This document shows, piece by piece, positions 55,624 to 64,000 of a DNA stretch of 64,000 nt. Numbering within the stretch: the stretch's first letter is position 1; each line of letters starts with the position of its first letter. The stretch comes from an uncultured Bacteroidales bacterium (GTDB lineage Bacteria; Bacteroidota; Bacteroidia; Bacteroidales; CAIXZF01), in NCBI GenBank assembly GCA_903923925.1, contig CAIXZF010000059.1:1-64000 (forward strand). Direction: 5' to 3'. The translations under genes were made by a program, and so were the position numbers. A model generated the notes under the pieces. It saw only the letters and a program-made list of their open reading frames with translations. It was not told the origin of the DNA and did no database searches.

Positions 55624-57015
55624 TTAATTAGACTTTTTCATGTCTTCTTCGAACCATTTTGTAATGGTATCGAGCCAGTTTTTTCGCTTGCTCGACGAGG
55701 CAATTATTGATTCAGATGACTCGGTTTCAAAAGTTTCTTCTACAAATTCAGAAACTACTGGTTCTGGTTCAGCAGGAATTTCTAATTTTTTAGGTTCATC
55801 AATTGCATAACTGTTGCCTTCGAAAATGAATTCTTCCTTGCAGTTTCTCTGCTGGTCTTTTCTTGTTCTCGAATTTCCAAGAATTACAAGGCCGATACCT
55901 GTTGCAAACATTGGGCTTGCCACATCATCTGGCACTTCGTTGCCAAGGTGCTCGTTCGGATAGCCAATTCGGGTATCCATGCCTGTCATGTATTCGGTAA
56001 GCTGGGCAATATGTTTGAGAAGTGCGCCTCCACCGGTAAGAACAATACCAGCAATAAGTTTTTTCTCGTAGCCTGAATTTTTAATTTCAAAGATGATTGC
56101 ATCAATAATCTCTTCCATACGGGCCTGGATTATATTGGCCAGGTTTTTAAGTGAAATTTCCTTAGGTGCCCGACCCCGAAGACCTGGGATTGCAACGATT
56201 TCATCGTCTTTATTCTCACTTGCAAGCGTACTTCCGAACTTAATTTTAAGTTCTTCAGCATGTCGGCGGATAATGTGACAACCTTCTTTAACATCTTCCG
56301 TAATTACATCGCCCCCGAAAGGAATTACAGCGGTATGACGGATGATATTATCCTGGAAAATTGCAATATCTGTAGTGCCACCACCAATATCTACCAAAAC
56401 AACACCTGCTTCTTTCTCCTCTTCACTAAGAACTGATTCTGCAGAAGCCAGTGGCTCAAGAATCAGGTTAGTGATGTTTAAACCAGAGCGTTTTACACAT
56501 TTGTAGATGTTTTTTGCCGCTGCAGTTTGCCCGATAATAATGTGGAAATTCGCCTCAAGAGAAATTCCCGACATTCCTATTGGCTGCTTAATACCCTGCT
56601 CTCCGTCTATGATATATTCCTGGGGAATCACATCAATAATTTCTTCTCCCGGCAGCATCACCAGTTTATACATATTCTCATGCAGCATATCAATGTCATC
56701 CTGGCTGATTTCATCTTCCTGGGAGTGCCTCATCATGCTTCCGCGATGCTGAATACTTTTAATATGCTGACCAGCAATTCCGACATTAACTTCCCGGATT
56801 CTGATTCCTGCATTTTCTTCTGCCAGTTCCACTGCGCGGCGGATTGACTTGATAGTATCTTCGATGTTTGAAACAACTCCGCGTTTAACACCGATAGATT
56901 CGGTTTTGCCACTCCCTAAAATGTGGATTTTGCCGTGTTCGTTTCTACGGCCTACAATCGCCGCAATTTTTGTGGTGCCAATGTCGAGGCCAACGATGAT
57001 GTTTGATGCTTCCAT
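55624..57015 (-). CDS. ftsA: Cell division protein FtsA
   Basis: A 463-residue actin-like ATPase that anchors FtsZ to the membrane. IVGLDIGTTKIAAIVG is the phosphate 1 motif, VVLVDIGGGTTDIAIF phosphate 2, and GIVLTGGGALLKHI the adenosine motif. Residues about 400-463 are a divergent tail rich in Glu and Ser, ending in NWLDTITKWFEEDMKKSN, a likely amphipathic membrane helix. It ends 82 bases before ftsZ and starts 6 bases after ftsQ. Confidence 0.95.
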   Translation of the reverse strand: MEASNIIVGLDIGTTKIAAIVGRRNEHGKIHILGSGKTESIGVKRGVVSNIEDTIKSIRRAVELAEENAGIRIREVNVGIAGQHIKSIQHRGSMMRHSQEDEISQDDIDMLHENMYKLVMLPGEEIIDVIPQEYIIDGEQGIKQPIGMSGISLEANFHIIIGQTAAAKNIYKCVKRSGLNITNLILEPLASAESVLSEEEKEAGVVLVDIGGGTTDIAIFQDNIIRHTAVIPFGGDVITEDVKEGCHIIRRHAEELKIKFGSTLASENKDDEIVAIPGLRGRAPKEISLKNLANIIQARMEEIIDAIIFEIKNSGYEKKLIAGIVLTGGGALLKHIAQLTEYMTGMDTRIGYPNEHLGNEVPDDVASPMFATGIGLVILGNSRTRKDQQRNCKEEFIFEGNSYAIDEPKKLEIPAEPEPVVSEFVEETFETESSESIIASSSKRKNWLDTITKWFEEDMKKSN

Positions 57016-57021
57016 GAGATA

Positions 57022-57837
57022 TTAGTTTTTGGAACAGATTACTTGATTCTTATATTTAATATTTAGTGTTTTGTATTTATTCCATCCGGCTTTATTAAGG
57101 CCATTGTTGTAAAAGGCAGAGAGTTTTTGAAACTTCTCAGCTATGTTGCAAACACCTCCGAAAAGTATAGTATGCCTTCCTACCTTGGGCGTTAATTCAA
57201 ATTCACGATACTCATTTACATAAATCTGATCAACTTGTAATTTAAAGAACTCATCCTGATCAATATACATTGCTAAAACATATAATTTCTGCATAGTTGA
57301 AAGAACCAGATCTGCTTCATCCCAGCTTATTAGTCCCGGAATGAGGTTGCGCGACATTGAAAATTCCTCCTTCAGGATTCCGTTTGATACGGGTACTCTT
57401 GCTGTGTACTTGTCGCTGAGGGGAACCATTTGCCCATCGGAGGTTATGTAGAAACTCTGCCCGGCCATATTGAACACCCGAAGTATTGGTTTTCGCTGAA
57501 TGAGTATAATATGAACACCTCCGTCAACTGTCGAATAAACTTTAGCCTTAGCTATATAAGGGTTCTGAAGGAGGCGCTCCCTGATTTTAATGCTGCTGAT
57601 GTCAATCAGCGGTTTTCCAATCAGGCTGTCGTTGTATAAAGAGTTGATTTCTGCTTTTACTTCTGATTCACTTACAAAGATTTCTCCGTTCTGATAATCA
57701 ATCTTTACCCCGATTGAATTACAAAGTATGGTTTTCTGTTCAACCTGTACAAAGCCGAGCAAAGCAAAGAAGCCTGATATCATTACGACCCAGAGGAGGA
57801 TATTTAAAACTTTTATTGCTTTCTGTTTAAAACTCAT
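57022..57837 (-). CDS. ftsQ: Cell division protein FtsQ/DivIB
   Basis: A 271-residue bitopic protein. A short cytoplasmic part, one membrane helix (about 10-30) and a periplasmic region with a POTRA-like part (about 45-115, including RLLQNPYIAKAKV and the QRKPILRV strand) and a C-terminal FtsQ domain ending near LNIKYKNQVICSKN. FtsQ bridges early and late division proteins. The C-terminal part is poorly conserved, so identity rests on topology, the POTRA pattern and position between murC and ftsA. Confidence 0.85.
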   Translation of the reverse strand: MSFKQKAIKVLNILLWVVMISGFFALLGFVQVEQKTILCNSIGVKIDYQNGEIFVSESEVKAEINSLYNDSLIGKPLIDISSIKIRERLLQNPYIAKAKVYSTVDGGVHIILIQRKPILRVFNMAGQSFYITSDGQMVPLSDKYTARVPVSNGILKEEFSMSRNLIPGLISWDEADLVLSTMQKLYVLAMYIDQDEFFKLQVDQIYVNEYREFELTPKVGRHTILFGGVCNIAEKFQKLSAFYNNGLNKAGWNKYKTLNIKYKNQVICSKN

Positions 57838-57841
57838 GTTT

Positions 57842-59221
57842 TTATATGTTAAACTTTTTGATAAGCGCCTGTTGCACAGGTTTTACAAGCTGATCAATAT
57901 TCCCTGCTCCAAGAGTAAGCAGTATACCTGGTTTTATTTTCTCTAATTCTATGATTAATTGATAGTTGTCGCAAAGATGTTTGTCTTTGATCTCCATTTT
58001 GTTGAAAATCAGCGATGAATCCACACCTTCAATAGGGAGTTCTCTTGCCGGGTAAATTTCCAGAAGGTAGCAGCTGTCAAGTAAATCGAGACTTTTAGCA
58101 AATCCATCTGCAAAATCTCTTGTTCTTGAAAATAAATGTGGCTGAAAAATTCCTGTTATATGCCTGTCGGGCCACATTAAACGGGTAGAATTAATGCAGG
58201 CCTTTAGTTCTTCAGGATGATGTGCATAATCATCCATATAGATAATGCTTTCAGAGCGTAATTGAATGTCGAACCGACGACGCACTCCTGCATAGGAAAA
58301 TAATCCATTTTTTAGTTTTTCAACATCAATACCACAGTTCAAGGCAACAGCAAGTGCTGCAATAGAATTTTCGACATTAATAATCCCGGGTAAGCCTAGT
58401 TTGAAGTCTTTTAGTGCTCCCTGAGGAGTGATAAGATCGAAATTATAGTACCCGTTTTCAACTCTTGTATTTACTGCATAATAATCCGATGGACCTGAAA
58501 GGCTGTAAGTCTGTACATTGACGCTTTCCTTTGTATGCAAAAGGATATTAAGTCCTTCTCTCAGAATCAGCGTTCCATTCTCCCTGATATTTGCAGTGAA
58601 ATCGCCATAGGCTTCTGCCAGCTGTTCCGCACTGCCATAAATGTCGAGATGATCAGCGTCAGCAGAAGTTATTACTGCCGTCGATGGAAACAATTGCATA
58701 AAAGAGCGGTCGAATTCATCGGCTTCAGTGATAACATATTCCCAATCTTTGGATAGGAGCAGGTTCGTATTGTAATTCTTCGAAACTCCACCAAGAAATG
58801 CTGCTGATTTTGTACCTGATGCTTTAAACAGATGCGCTATAAGGGTAGAAGTAGTGGTTTTTCCATGAGTACCTGCAACTGCTATTGCGTTTTTTTCCAG
58901 GGTAAGCAATCCTAGAATTTCTGCGCGTTTTTTAAGGGGATACGATTTACTAAGAATGTACTGCAATTCAATACTATCAGCAGGAATTGCCGGTGTAAAA
59001 ATTACCAGCTCTGTGTCGGCAGGAATCTTTTTCACATCCTCTGAATAATGAATTATAACTCCTTCTGCTTCCAGTTCCATGCTTAATGGTGTACGGGTAC
59101 GGTCGTAGCCGCTTACTCTGGCTCCTGCAAACCTGAAATACCTGGCCAGGGCGCTCATGCCGATGCCGCCGATACCGAGAAGGTAGATTGAATTCAGGTT
59201 ATTCAGATTCAGTTGATTCAT
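57842..59221 (-). CDS. murC: UDP-N-acetylmuramate-L-alanine ligase MurC
   Basis: A 459-residue ligase that adds L-Ala to UDP-MurNAc. LGIGGIGMSALARYF is the N-terminal UDP-binding Rossmann motif, AGTHGKTTTSTLIAHLF (about 115-131) is the ATP P-loop, and YAHHPEELKA and FQPHLFSRTRDF are further Mur-ligase blocks characteristic of MurC. It is cytoplasmic and starts 8 bases after murG. Confidence 0.95.
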   Translation of the reverse strand: MNQLNLNNLNSIYLLGIGGIGMSALARYFRFAGARVSGYDRTRTPLSMELEAEGVIIHYSEDVKKIPADTELVIFTPAIPADSIELQYILSKSYPLKKRAEILGLLTLEKNAIAVAGTHGKTTTSTLIAHLFKASGTKSAAFLGGVSKNYNTNLLLSKDWEYVITEADEFDRSFMQLFPSTAVITSADADHLDIYGSAEQLAEAYGDFTANIRENGTLILREGLNILLHTKESVNVQTYSLSGPSDYYAVNTRVENGYYNFDLITPQGALKDFKLGLPGIINVENSIAALAVALNCGIDVEKLKNGLFSYAGVRRRFDIQLRSESIIYMDDYAHHPEELKACINSTRLMWPDRHITGIFQPHLFSRTRDFADGFAKSLDLLDSCYLLEIYPARELPIEGVDSSLIFNKMEIKDKHLCDNYQLIIELEKIKPGILLTLGAGNIDQLVKPVQQALIKKFNI

Positions 59222-59229
59222 GGTTTATT

Positions 59230-60348
59230 CTATTGTTTTTCTTTGTTGAGAAGTGAAATGATTTCTGAAGTTATCTGTGCAATTGCAAAAGGCTTTGCCA
59301 GGTTTGCTATGTTGGTATGCAGTGTATTCAGTCTTTCAGTATTGTAGATCAGCTCAAGTGCCTCATTAATCAGACTTTCGTTTGCTGAACTATCTTTTAC
59401 CATTATTGCTGCCTGTTTTTCAACAAGTGCTTTTGCATTTTTTGTCTGATGGTCTTCGGCCACATTTGGCGAAGGCACAAGTATGCTGGGTTTGCCAGCA
59501 ATGCATAATTCAGAAATTGCAATAGCGCCGGCTCTTGAAATCACCAGGTCGGCAGCAGCATAGGCCAGATCCATTTCTTTGATGAAGGCAAATGCCTTAA
59601 CAGACTGGTGGTTATTCTTTTCTACCGAAGCTTTTGCCTGTGAATAGAAGGATTTGCCTGTTTGCCAGAGTAATTGCACCCCGGATTCTTTGATAGCCTT
59701 AAGCTGTCCTTCTATACTCATATTAATCGTTCTGGCACCAAGACTACCTCCAATAACAAGAATGGTTTTCTTTTCGGCCGATAAGCCAAAATGATTTAAT
59801 GCTTTTGTTCTCAGATCAGCACCTTCGGCAAGGAGTTGGATCTCTTTTCTAACTGGATTACCTGTTAATACTACTTTGGCTGCTGGGAACCAGCGTTCCA
59901 TCCCTTCGTAGGCAACACATATTTTATCAACTTTAGCAGCAAGCAGTTTATTCGTAATTCCGGGAAAGGAGTTCTGTTCAAGGATAAGTGTAGGGATCCC
60001 CTTGCTGGAAGCCACTCTGAGCGTCGGTCCGCTGGCATAGCCGCCGGTACCTATAACCACGTCGGGTTTGAACCTGTTAATGATGGATCGGGCTTTTAAC
60101 AAACTTGCTGTTACTTTTAAGGGAAAGCTGAGATTCTGAAGTGTAAGTTTTCTTTGTAATCCGCTGATCCATAGACCTTCAATGGTGTATCCAGCTTCCG
60201 GAACTTTTTCCATTTCCATTCTTCCCAAAGCACCAACAAATAAGAATCCTGCTTCCGGAAAACTTTTTTTCAATGCATCCGCAATAGCAACAGCCGGGAA
60301 GATATGTCCCCCGGTACCTCCGCCGCTGATCAGGAATTTAGGCTGCAT
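59230..60348 (-). CDS. murG: Lipid II glycosyltransferase MurG
   Basis: A 372-residue GT28 enzyme that transfers GlcNAc to lipid I to make lipid II on the inner face of the inner membrane. SGGGTGGHIFPAVAIADAL is the N-terminal G-loop, VIGTGGYASGPTLR and EQNSFPGITN follow, and VIGGSLGARTIN plus VISRAGAIAISELCIAGKPSILVPSP form the UDP-GlcNAc site. The start overlaps ftsW by 11 bases. Confidence 0.95.
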   Translation of the reverse strand: MQPKFLISGGGTGGHIFPAVAIADALKKSFPEAGFLFVGALGRMEMEKVPEAGYTIEGLWISGLQRKLTLQNLSFPLKVTASLLKARSIINRFKPDVVIGTGGYASGPTLRVASSKGIPTLILEQNSFPGITNKLLAAKVDKICVAYEGMERWFPAAKVVLTGNPVRKEIQLLAEGADLRTKALNHFGLSAEKKTILVIGGSLGARTINMSIEGQLKAIKESGVQLLWQTGKSFYSQAKASVEKNNHQSVKAFAFIKEMDLAYAAADLVISRAGAIAISELCIAGKPSILVPSPNVAEDHQTKNAKALVEKQAAIMVKDSSANESLINEALELIYNTERLNTLHTNIANLAKPFAIAQITSEIISLLNKEKQ

Positions 60349-61498
60349 TTGCTTCTACAGTTTTAGGTTGATTTTCAGTATCGATTTCTTTGCTTACACT
60401 CAACAGGATTCCAATTGAAATACTTGTAAACCATATTGATGTTCCTCCCATGCTCACAAAAGGCAGAGGCTGACCGGTTACAGGGAAAATGTGAACTGCC
60501 ACTGCCATATTAACCATGGCCTGAAACACCAGGCTGAAACTAATGCCAATGGCAAGGAATGCCCCGAAATCTCCGGGACTTTTCACCACAATCCGGGTTC
60601 CCCTGAATAGAAGTATGAGATAAAGCAACACAAGTACAAAACCGCCAATTATTCCATATTCTTCAACAATAATGGCGAAAATGAAATCAGAATAGGGGTG
60701 AGGCAGAAAGTTTCTTTGTGTAGAACGACCTGGCATTTTCCCAAAAATTCCACCTGTAGCAATTGCAATTTTTGCCTGTTCTACCTGGTATTCTTCCTCA
60801 CCTCCGTCGCCATTTGCATAACTCACCAGCCTGTGATGCCAGGTGCCTAATCGGCCTTGTGCCGGTGAATTGTAAATAATGACAACCAGAATGCCCATTG
60901 CTACAATGAATATTCCTATCATAGATATAATGTAGCGAAGATTAACACGGCCTATAAACATTAGAACGAGGCAGGTGATAAACAGCATTGCTGCAGTTGA
61001 CAGGTTCGCCGGAAATATCAGGCCGCAAATTATAATAATAGGCGCCAGAATAGGAATAAATGCTGATTTGAAATCTTTTATCTGATCCTGCTTTTTTGTT
61101 ATCAACCTTGCCACATACATTATGAGCGCCAACTTTGCAAAGTCGGAACTCTGAAATGTCAGGTTTATGACAGGAAGTGTTAGCCAGCGGGAAGCTTCGT
61201 TGTAATTTGTACCCATGGCAAGTGTTCCTAAAAGCAGAAATCCTGCAATTACAATGGCTACCTGTGAAATTCTAGAATAGTAATTATATTTTATCAGATG
61301 CGTTACATACATCAATCCAAAACCAAACACCAGTATTATCAGGTGTTTAAGCATGTAGTATTCTGTATTGCCTCCTTGCTTTCTGTAGGCAAGCGATCCG
61401 GTAGAGCTGTATACAGCCAATAAAGAAAATACCGACAGAATAATTACTACTGCCCATATTACTTTATCACCTTTTATTTTCCTTAAAGCTCCAAACAT
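60338..61498 (-). CDS. ftsW: Septal peptidoglycan polymerase FtsW
   Basis: A 386-residue SEDS protein with about ten membrane helices. Family blocks include YNEASRWLTLP with INLTFQSSDFAKLAL, GRLGTWHHRL, and late GISFSLVFQAMVNMAVAVHIFPVTGQPLPFVSMGG, the SEDS signature (shown as a region: key residues N, A, P, TG, PLPF, S, GG). The partner is a septal class B PBP not encoded here. RodA is a paralogue, but location in the dcw cluster favours FtsW. It starts 39 bases after murD. Confidence 0.93.
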   Translation of the reverse strand: MFGALRKIKGDKVIWAVVIILSVFSLLAVYSSTGSLAYRKQGGNTEYYMLKHLIILVFGFGLMYVTHLIKYNYYSRISQVAIVIAGFLLLGTLAMGTNYNEASRWLTLPVINLTFQSSDFAKLALIMYVARLITKKQDQIKDFKSAFIPILAPIIIICGLIFPANLSTAAMLFITCLVLMFIGRVNLRYIISMIGIFIVAMGILVVIIYNSPAQGRLGTWHHRLVSYANGDGGEEEYQVEQAKIAIATGGIFGKMPGRSTQRNFLPHPYSDFIFAIIVEEYGIIGGFVLVLLYLILLFRGTRIVVKSPGDFGAFLAIGISFSLVFQAMVNMAVAVHIFPVTGQPLPFVSMGGTSIWFTSISIGILLSVSKEIDTENQPKTVEANAA

Positions 61499-61537
61499 TT
61501 TACCGGATGTTAATATTTAGTTTTTTTAATTGGGTAA

Positions 61538-62875
61538 TTACAAACTCTTTACAGCTTCTTTAAATAAATCGCCGCGTTCTTCGTAGTTCTCAAACAAATC
61601 GAAACTTGCGCAGGCTGGCGATAAAAGCACCACATCATCTTGTTTTCCATGACGATACGCAATTGCAACTGCTTCTTCCATCGATTTCGTCTGATACATT
61701 TCTATGCCCGTACTGTAAAAAGTGTCAATTAGTTTTTCGTTGTCCATACCAAGACAGATTATTGCTTTTACTTTTTGCTTTACTAGTTCTTCAAGCATTG
61801 AATAATCATTGCCCTTATCTACCCCGCCTGCTATCCAGATTATTTTTTTTGTAAAGGATTCAAGAGCATACCAGGTGGAATTCACATTGGTGGCTTTTGA
61901 ATCATTAATAAATTCAATCCCATGGATATTGGCAACAAATTCAAGCCGGTGTTCAATATGCTGGAAATCTGAAAGGCATTCTTTCACTGTGTCTTTACGT
62001 ATATCCAATACTCTCGCAGCAATACCTGCTGCCATAGAATTGTATATATTGTGTTTTCCCTGTAATGCTAATGCCTCTAATGTCATGGTAAGGGTGTTAG
62101 ATTGTATGTTAATTATTAAATTAGTATCTTGAATGTGAGCTCCTTCTGCAACATCATTTTTGATGGAAAACGGATAGAGTTTCTGATTTAATTGCCTCTT
62201 TTTCAGCTCTTTGGTAATCACTTCATCATCCATGCAGTAAATAAAATTGTCGCTGTGTTGCTGATTATTGATAATCCGGAGTTTTGAATTTGTATATTCC
62301 TGGAAATCATAGTTGTACCTGTCGAGATGATCGGGTGTAATATTCATTAGTACAGCGGTGTCTGCTTTAAATTTAAACATTCCATCCAGCTGAAAACTAC
62401 TGATTTCCAATACGTAATACTCAAAATTGTTTTCTGCAACCTGCCAGGCAAAACTTCTTCCTATATTTCCTGCCAAGCCTGCATTCAAACCTGCTTTTTT
62501 AAGAATATTATAGGTTAACAGAGTAGTGGTTGTTTTGCCATTACTCCCGGTGATGCAGGTTTTATGTGCAGAAGTGTACCTGGAGGCAAATTCGATTTCA
62601 GAAATCACAGGGATTCTGTTTTCTTTTGCCTTTTGGATAATTGCTGCTGTATCTGGTATTCCCGGACTTTTTACGATCTCATCAGCCTGGAGGACAAGAT
62701 TTTCGCTATGTTTTCCCTCTTCAAAACGGATTCCGCCCTCATTGAGAAAATCGGCATACTTAAGCGCTACTTTTCCTTTATCGGAAACAAAAACGTCATA
62801 GCCATGCTTAGAAGCAAGCCAGGCTGCGCCTGTTCCACTTTCTCCTGCACCTAATATGACGATTTTTTTCCCCAT
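61538..62875 (-). CDS. murD: UDP-MurNAc-L-Ala-D-Glu ligase MurD
   Basis: A 445-residue ligase adding D-Glu to UDP-MurNAc-L-Ala. VILGAGESGTGAAWLA is the N-terminal Rossmann motif, ITGSNGKTTTTLLTYNIL (about 112-129) the P-loop, EISSFQLDG and NITPDHLDRY the central Mur blocks, and LSPACASFDLFENYEERGD the C-terminal MurD block. It is placed between mraY and ftsW, as is usual. Confidence 0.95.
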   Translation of the reverse strand: MGKKIVILGAGESGTGAAWLASKHGYDVFVSDKGKVALKYADFLNEGGIRFEEGKHSENLVLQADEIVKSPGIPDTAAIIQKAKENRIPVISEIEFASRYTSAHKTCITGSNGKTTTTLLTYNILKKAGLNAGLAGNIGRSFAWQVAENNFEYYVLEISSFQLDGMFKFKADTAVLMNITPDHLDRYNYDFQEYTNSKLRIINNQQHSDNFIYCMDDEVITKELKKRQLNQKLYPFSIKNDVAEGAHIQDTNLIINIQSNTLTMTLEALALQGKHNIYNSMAAGIAARVLDIRKDTVKECLSDFQHIEHRLEFVANIHGIEFINDSKATNVNSTWYALESFTKKIIWIAGGVDKGNDYSMLEELVKQKVKAIICLGMDNEKLIDTFYSTGIEMYQTKSMEEAVAIAYRHGKQDDVVLLSPACASFDLFENYEERGDLFKEAVKSL

Positions 62876-62901
62876 TTATAATATCTTGTTATTTGTTGAG
62901 T

Positions 62902-64000
62902 CTAACGTAGTTTCAGTGTTACTATAGTGAAAATTGCAAGCATAATTCCTACAATGAAAAACCGCATTACGATTTTGGGTTCTGCATAATTAAGTTTCTG
63001 ATAATGATGATGTAATGGCGACATTTTGAATATCCTCCTGCCTTCTCCGTATTTTCTTTTAGTGTATTTGAAATAACTCACCTGTAGAATCACTGAAAGG
63101 CTTTCTGCAAGAAATACTCCGCATAAAATCGGAATAAGTAATTCTTTACGGATCATTATCGCAAATACTGCTATGATACCGCCAATGGATAAACTCCCTG
63201 TATCACCCATAAAAACCTGGGCCGGGTTCGTATTGTACCAAAGAAATCCCACACAAGCCCCTACAAAGGCGCTTATGTATATTGCCAGCTCGCCGGTGTT
63301 CGGAATATACATGATATTCAGATAGTTGGCGAATACGGTATTTCCAGACACGTAGGCCAGAATACCGAGAGTAACTCCTATAATTGCAGATGTTCCGGTG
63401 GCAAGGCCATCCAGACCATCGGTGAGGTTGGCGCCGTTGGAGACTGCTGCAATAATCAATATTACGATAGGGATAAATACCAGGAATGCCCATTTTCTGT
63501 AATTTGGTCCCATCCAGATCAGCAGATATGCATAGTCAAATTCATGATTCTTCATGAACGGAATAGTGGTTTTTGTTGATTTTATAACTTCATGCGGAAA
63601 TAGGTTCCTGGTCGAATGTTCATTGTCAATGTTGAAGGCTGTTTTTGATATTACAAAGCCCTGTGAGGTTGATTTTTCTTTTATTACAACACTATCGTTG
63701 AAGTAAAGAGTAGTCCCTACAATTATCCCAAGAATTACCTGGGCCAGAATTTTGAATTTACCTGCAAGTCCTGCCTTATCTTTTCTGAAAACTTTGATGT
63801 AATCGTCAATAAATCCGAAAATCCCCATCCAAATGGTAGTGAATATTATGAGAATTATATAGATGTTATCAAGTTTTGCAAAAAGCAGCGTAGGTATGAG
63901 AATTGCACCAAGAATGATAAGTCCGCCCATAGTAGGTGTGCCTTTTTTTGCAAGCTGACCTTCAAGACCAAGGTCGCGAACAAGTTCTCCTACCTGTTTT
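62902..64000 (-). CDS. mraY: Phospho-MurNAc-pentapeptide transferase MraY (partial)
   Basis: The frame is open to the window edge, so the N-terminus is missing. From the edge it reads [20 protein letters not shown] and then TPTMGG, which is typical MraY, and the internal Met at 63930 is therefore not the true start. Further motifs: [17 protein letters not shown] (Asp pair), [27 protein letters not shown] and SPLHHHYQ (active-site His). MraY moves phospho-MurNAc-pentapeptide to undecaprenyl phosphate, the first membrane step. About ten membrane helices are expected. The insert between the second and third blocks (about residues 60-130 of this part) is longer than in E. coli, as in other Bacteroidota. 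Confidence 0.93.
   Translation of the reverse strand, partial: KQVGELVRDLGLEGQLAKKGTPTMGGLIILGAILIPTLLFAKLDNIYIILIIFTTIWMGIFGFIDDYIKVFRKDKAGLAGKFKILAQVILGIIVGTTLYFNDSVVIKEKSTSQGFVISKTAFNIDNEHSTRNLFPHEVIKSTKTTIPFMKNHEFDYAYLLIWMGPNYRKWAFLVFIPIVILIIAAVSNGANLTDGLDGLATGTSAIIGVTLGILAYVSGNTVFANYLNIMYIPNTGELAIYISAFVGACVGFLWYNTNPAQVFMGDTGSLSIGGIIAVFAIMIRKELLIPILCGVFLAESLSVILQVSYFKYTKRKYGEGRRIFKMSPLHHHYQKLNYAEPKIVMRFFIVGIMLAIFTIVTLKLR

Noticed and set aside
63930-63930. Met at 63930 as the start of mraY
   Set aside because: The frame stays open to the edge and encodes typical MraY residues ([10 protein letters not shown]) before this Met, so the gene is truncated by the window.
1-64000. tRNA, rRNA, riboswitch or phage genes
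   Set aside because: None was recognised on either strand by reading; a tRNAscan or Rfam search would be needed to rule out small RNAs fully.

Overview
The window looks like a chromosomal segment of a Bacteroidota bacterium (about 40% GC). Several independent signs agree: five predicted cargo proteins of the type IX secretion system (T9SS) with C-terminal sorting domains, a PorP/SprF-family outer-membrane protein, two TPR/PD40/OmpA envelope proteins, an FtsZ ending in the Bacteroidota-style tail NSFLHDNID, a SecA of about 1100 residues with a zinc-binding tail, candidate promoters of the TTTG / TAnnTTTG type, and almost no Shine-Dalgarno sequences (ftsZ is an exception). Genus and species cannot be fixed from sequence reading alone. 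I saw no rRNA, tRNA, CRISPR array, transposase or prophage gene.

Layout. 0.3-5 kb: a stand-alone relative of the TiaS kinase domain, a small T9SS cargo, a ModE-like regulator and an Omp28-type T9SS cargo, separated by palindrome-rich spacers. 5-13 kb: a minus-strand set of a multidomain T9SS cargo with cohesin- and dockerin-like segments, a 1299-residue TPR/PD40/OmpA protein with an unexplained six-fold internal repeat, and a DUF1684 lipoprotein. 13-21 kb: a tight minus-strand run of an OPT oligopeptide transporter, peptidase T, XdhC and the two xanthine dehydrogenase subunits. 21-23 kb: MscL, a DUF3078 protein and a UbiA/MqnP-type prenyltransferase. 23-35.6 kb: a three-gene surface module with a 2961-residue type B T9SS cargo, a PorE-like TPR/PD40/OmpA/SPOR protein and a SprF-like partner. 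35.7-45.7 kb: mixed genes, including a LamG cargo, a DUF5916 protein, an Rh-type ammonium channel, an M28 peptidase, a methyltransferase, an orphan ABC ATPase and a PduO-type cobalamin adenosyltransferase. 45.7-48.2 kb: palindromes, a heptanucleotide array, a TMTC-like membrane/TPR protein and a DUF2795 protein. 48.4-53.9 kb: secA, a small exported protein, a geranylgeranyl-reductase-like flavoprotein and a YqeY protein. 53.9-64 kb: the division and cell-wall cluster ftsZ-ftsA-ftsQ-murC-murG-ftsW-murD-mraY, read right to left and cut at the window edge within mraY.

How the parts work together. The dcw genes make lipid II and assemble the septum. SecA exports the many signal-peptide proteins, and the T9SS (core genes not in this window) would then carry the sorting-domain proteins to the surface. 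The two OmpA/PD40 proteins sit beside two different large cargoes, which suggests cargo-specific envelope partners. The OPT-pepT-xdh run would join peptide uptake and hydrolysis to purine oxidation. The least explained parts are the internal repeats of the 1299-residue OmpA protein and its locus, the TiaS-like gene, and two families of palindromic repeats that share a 49-bp periodicity.
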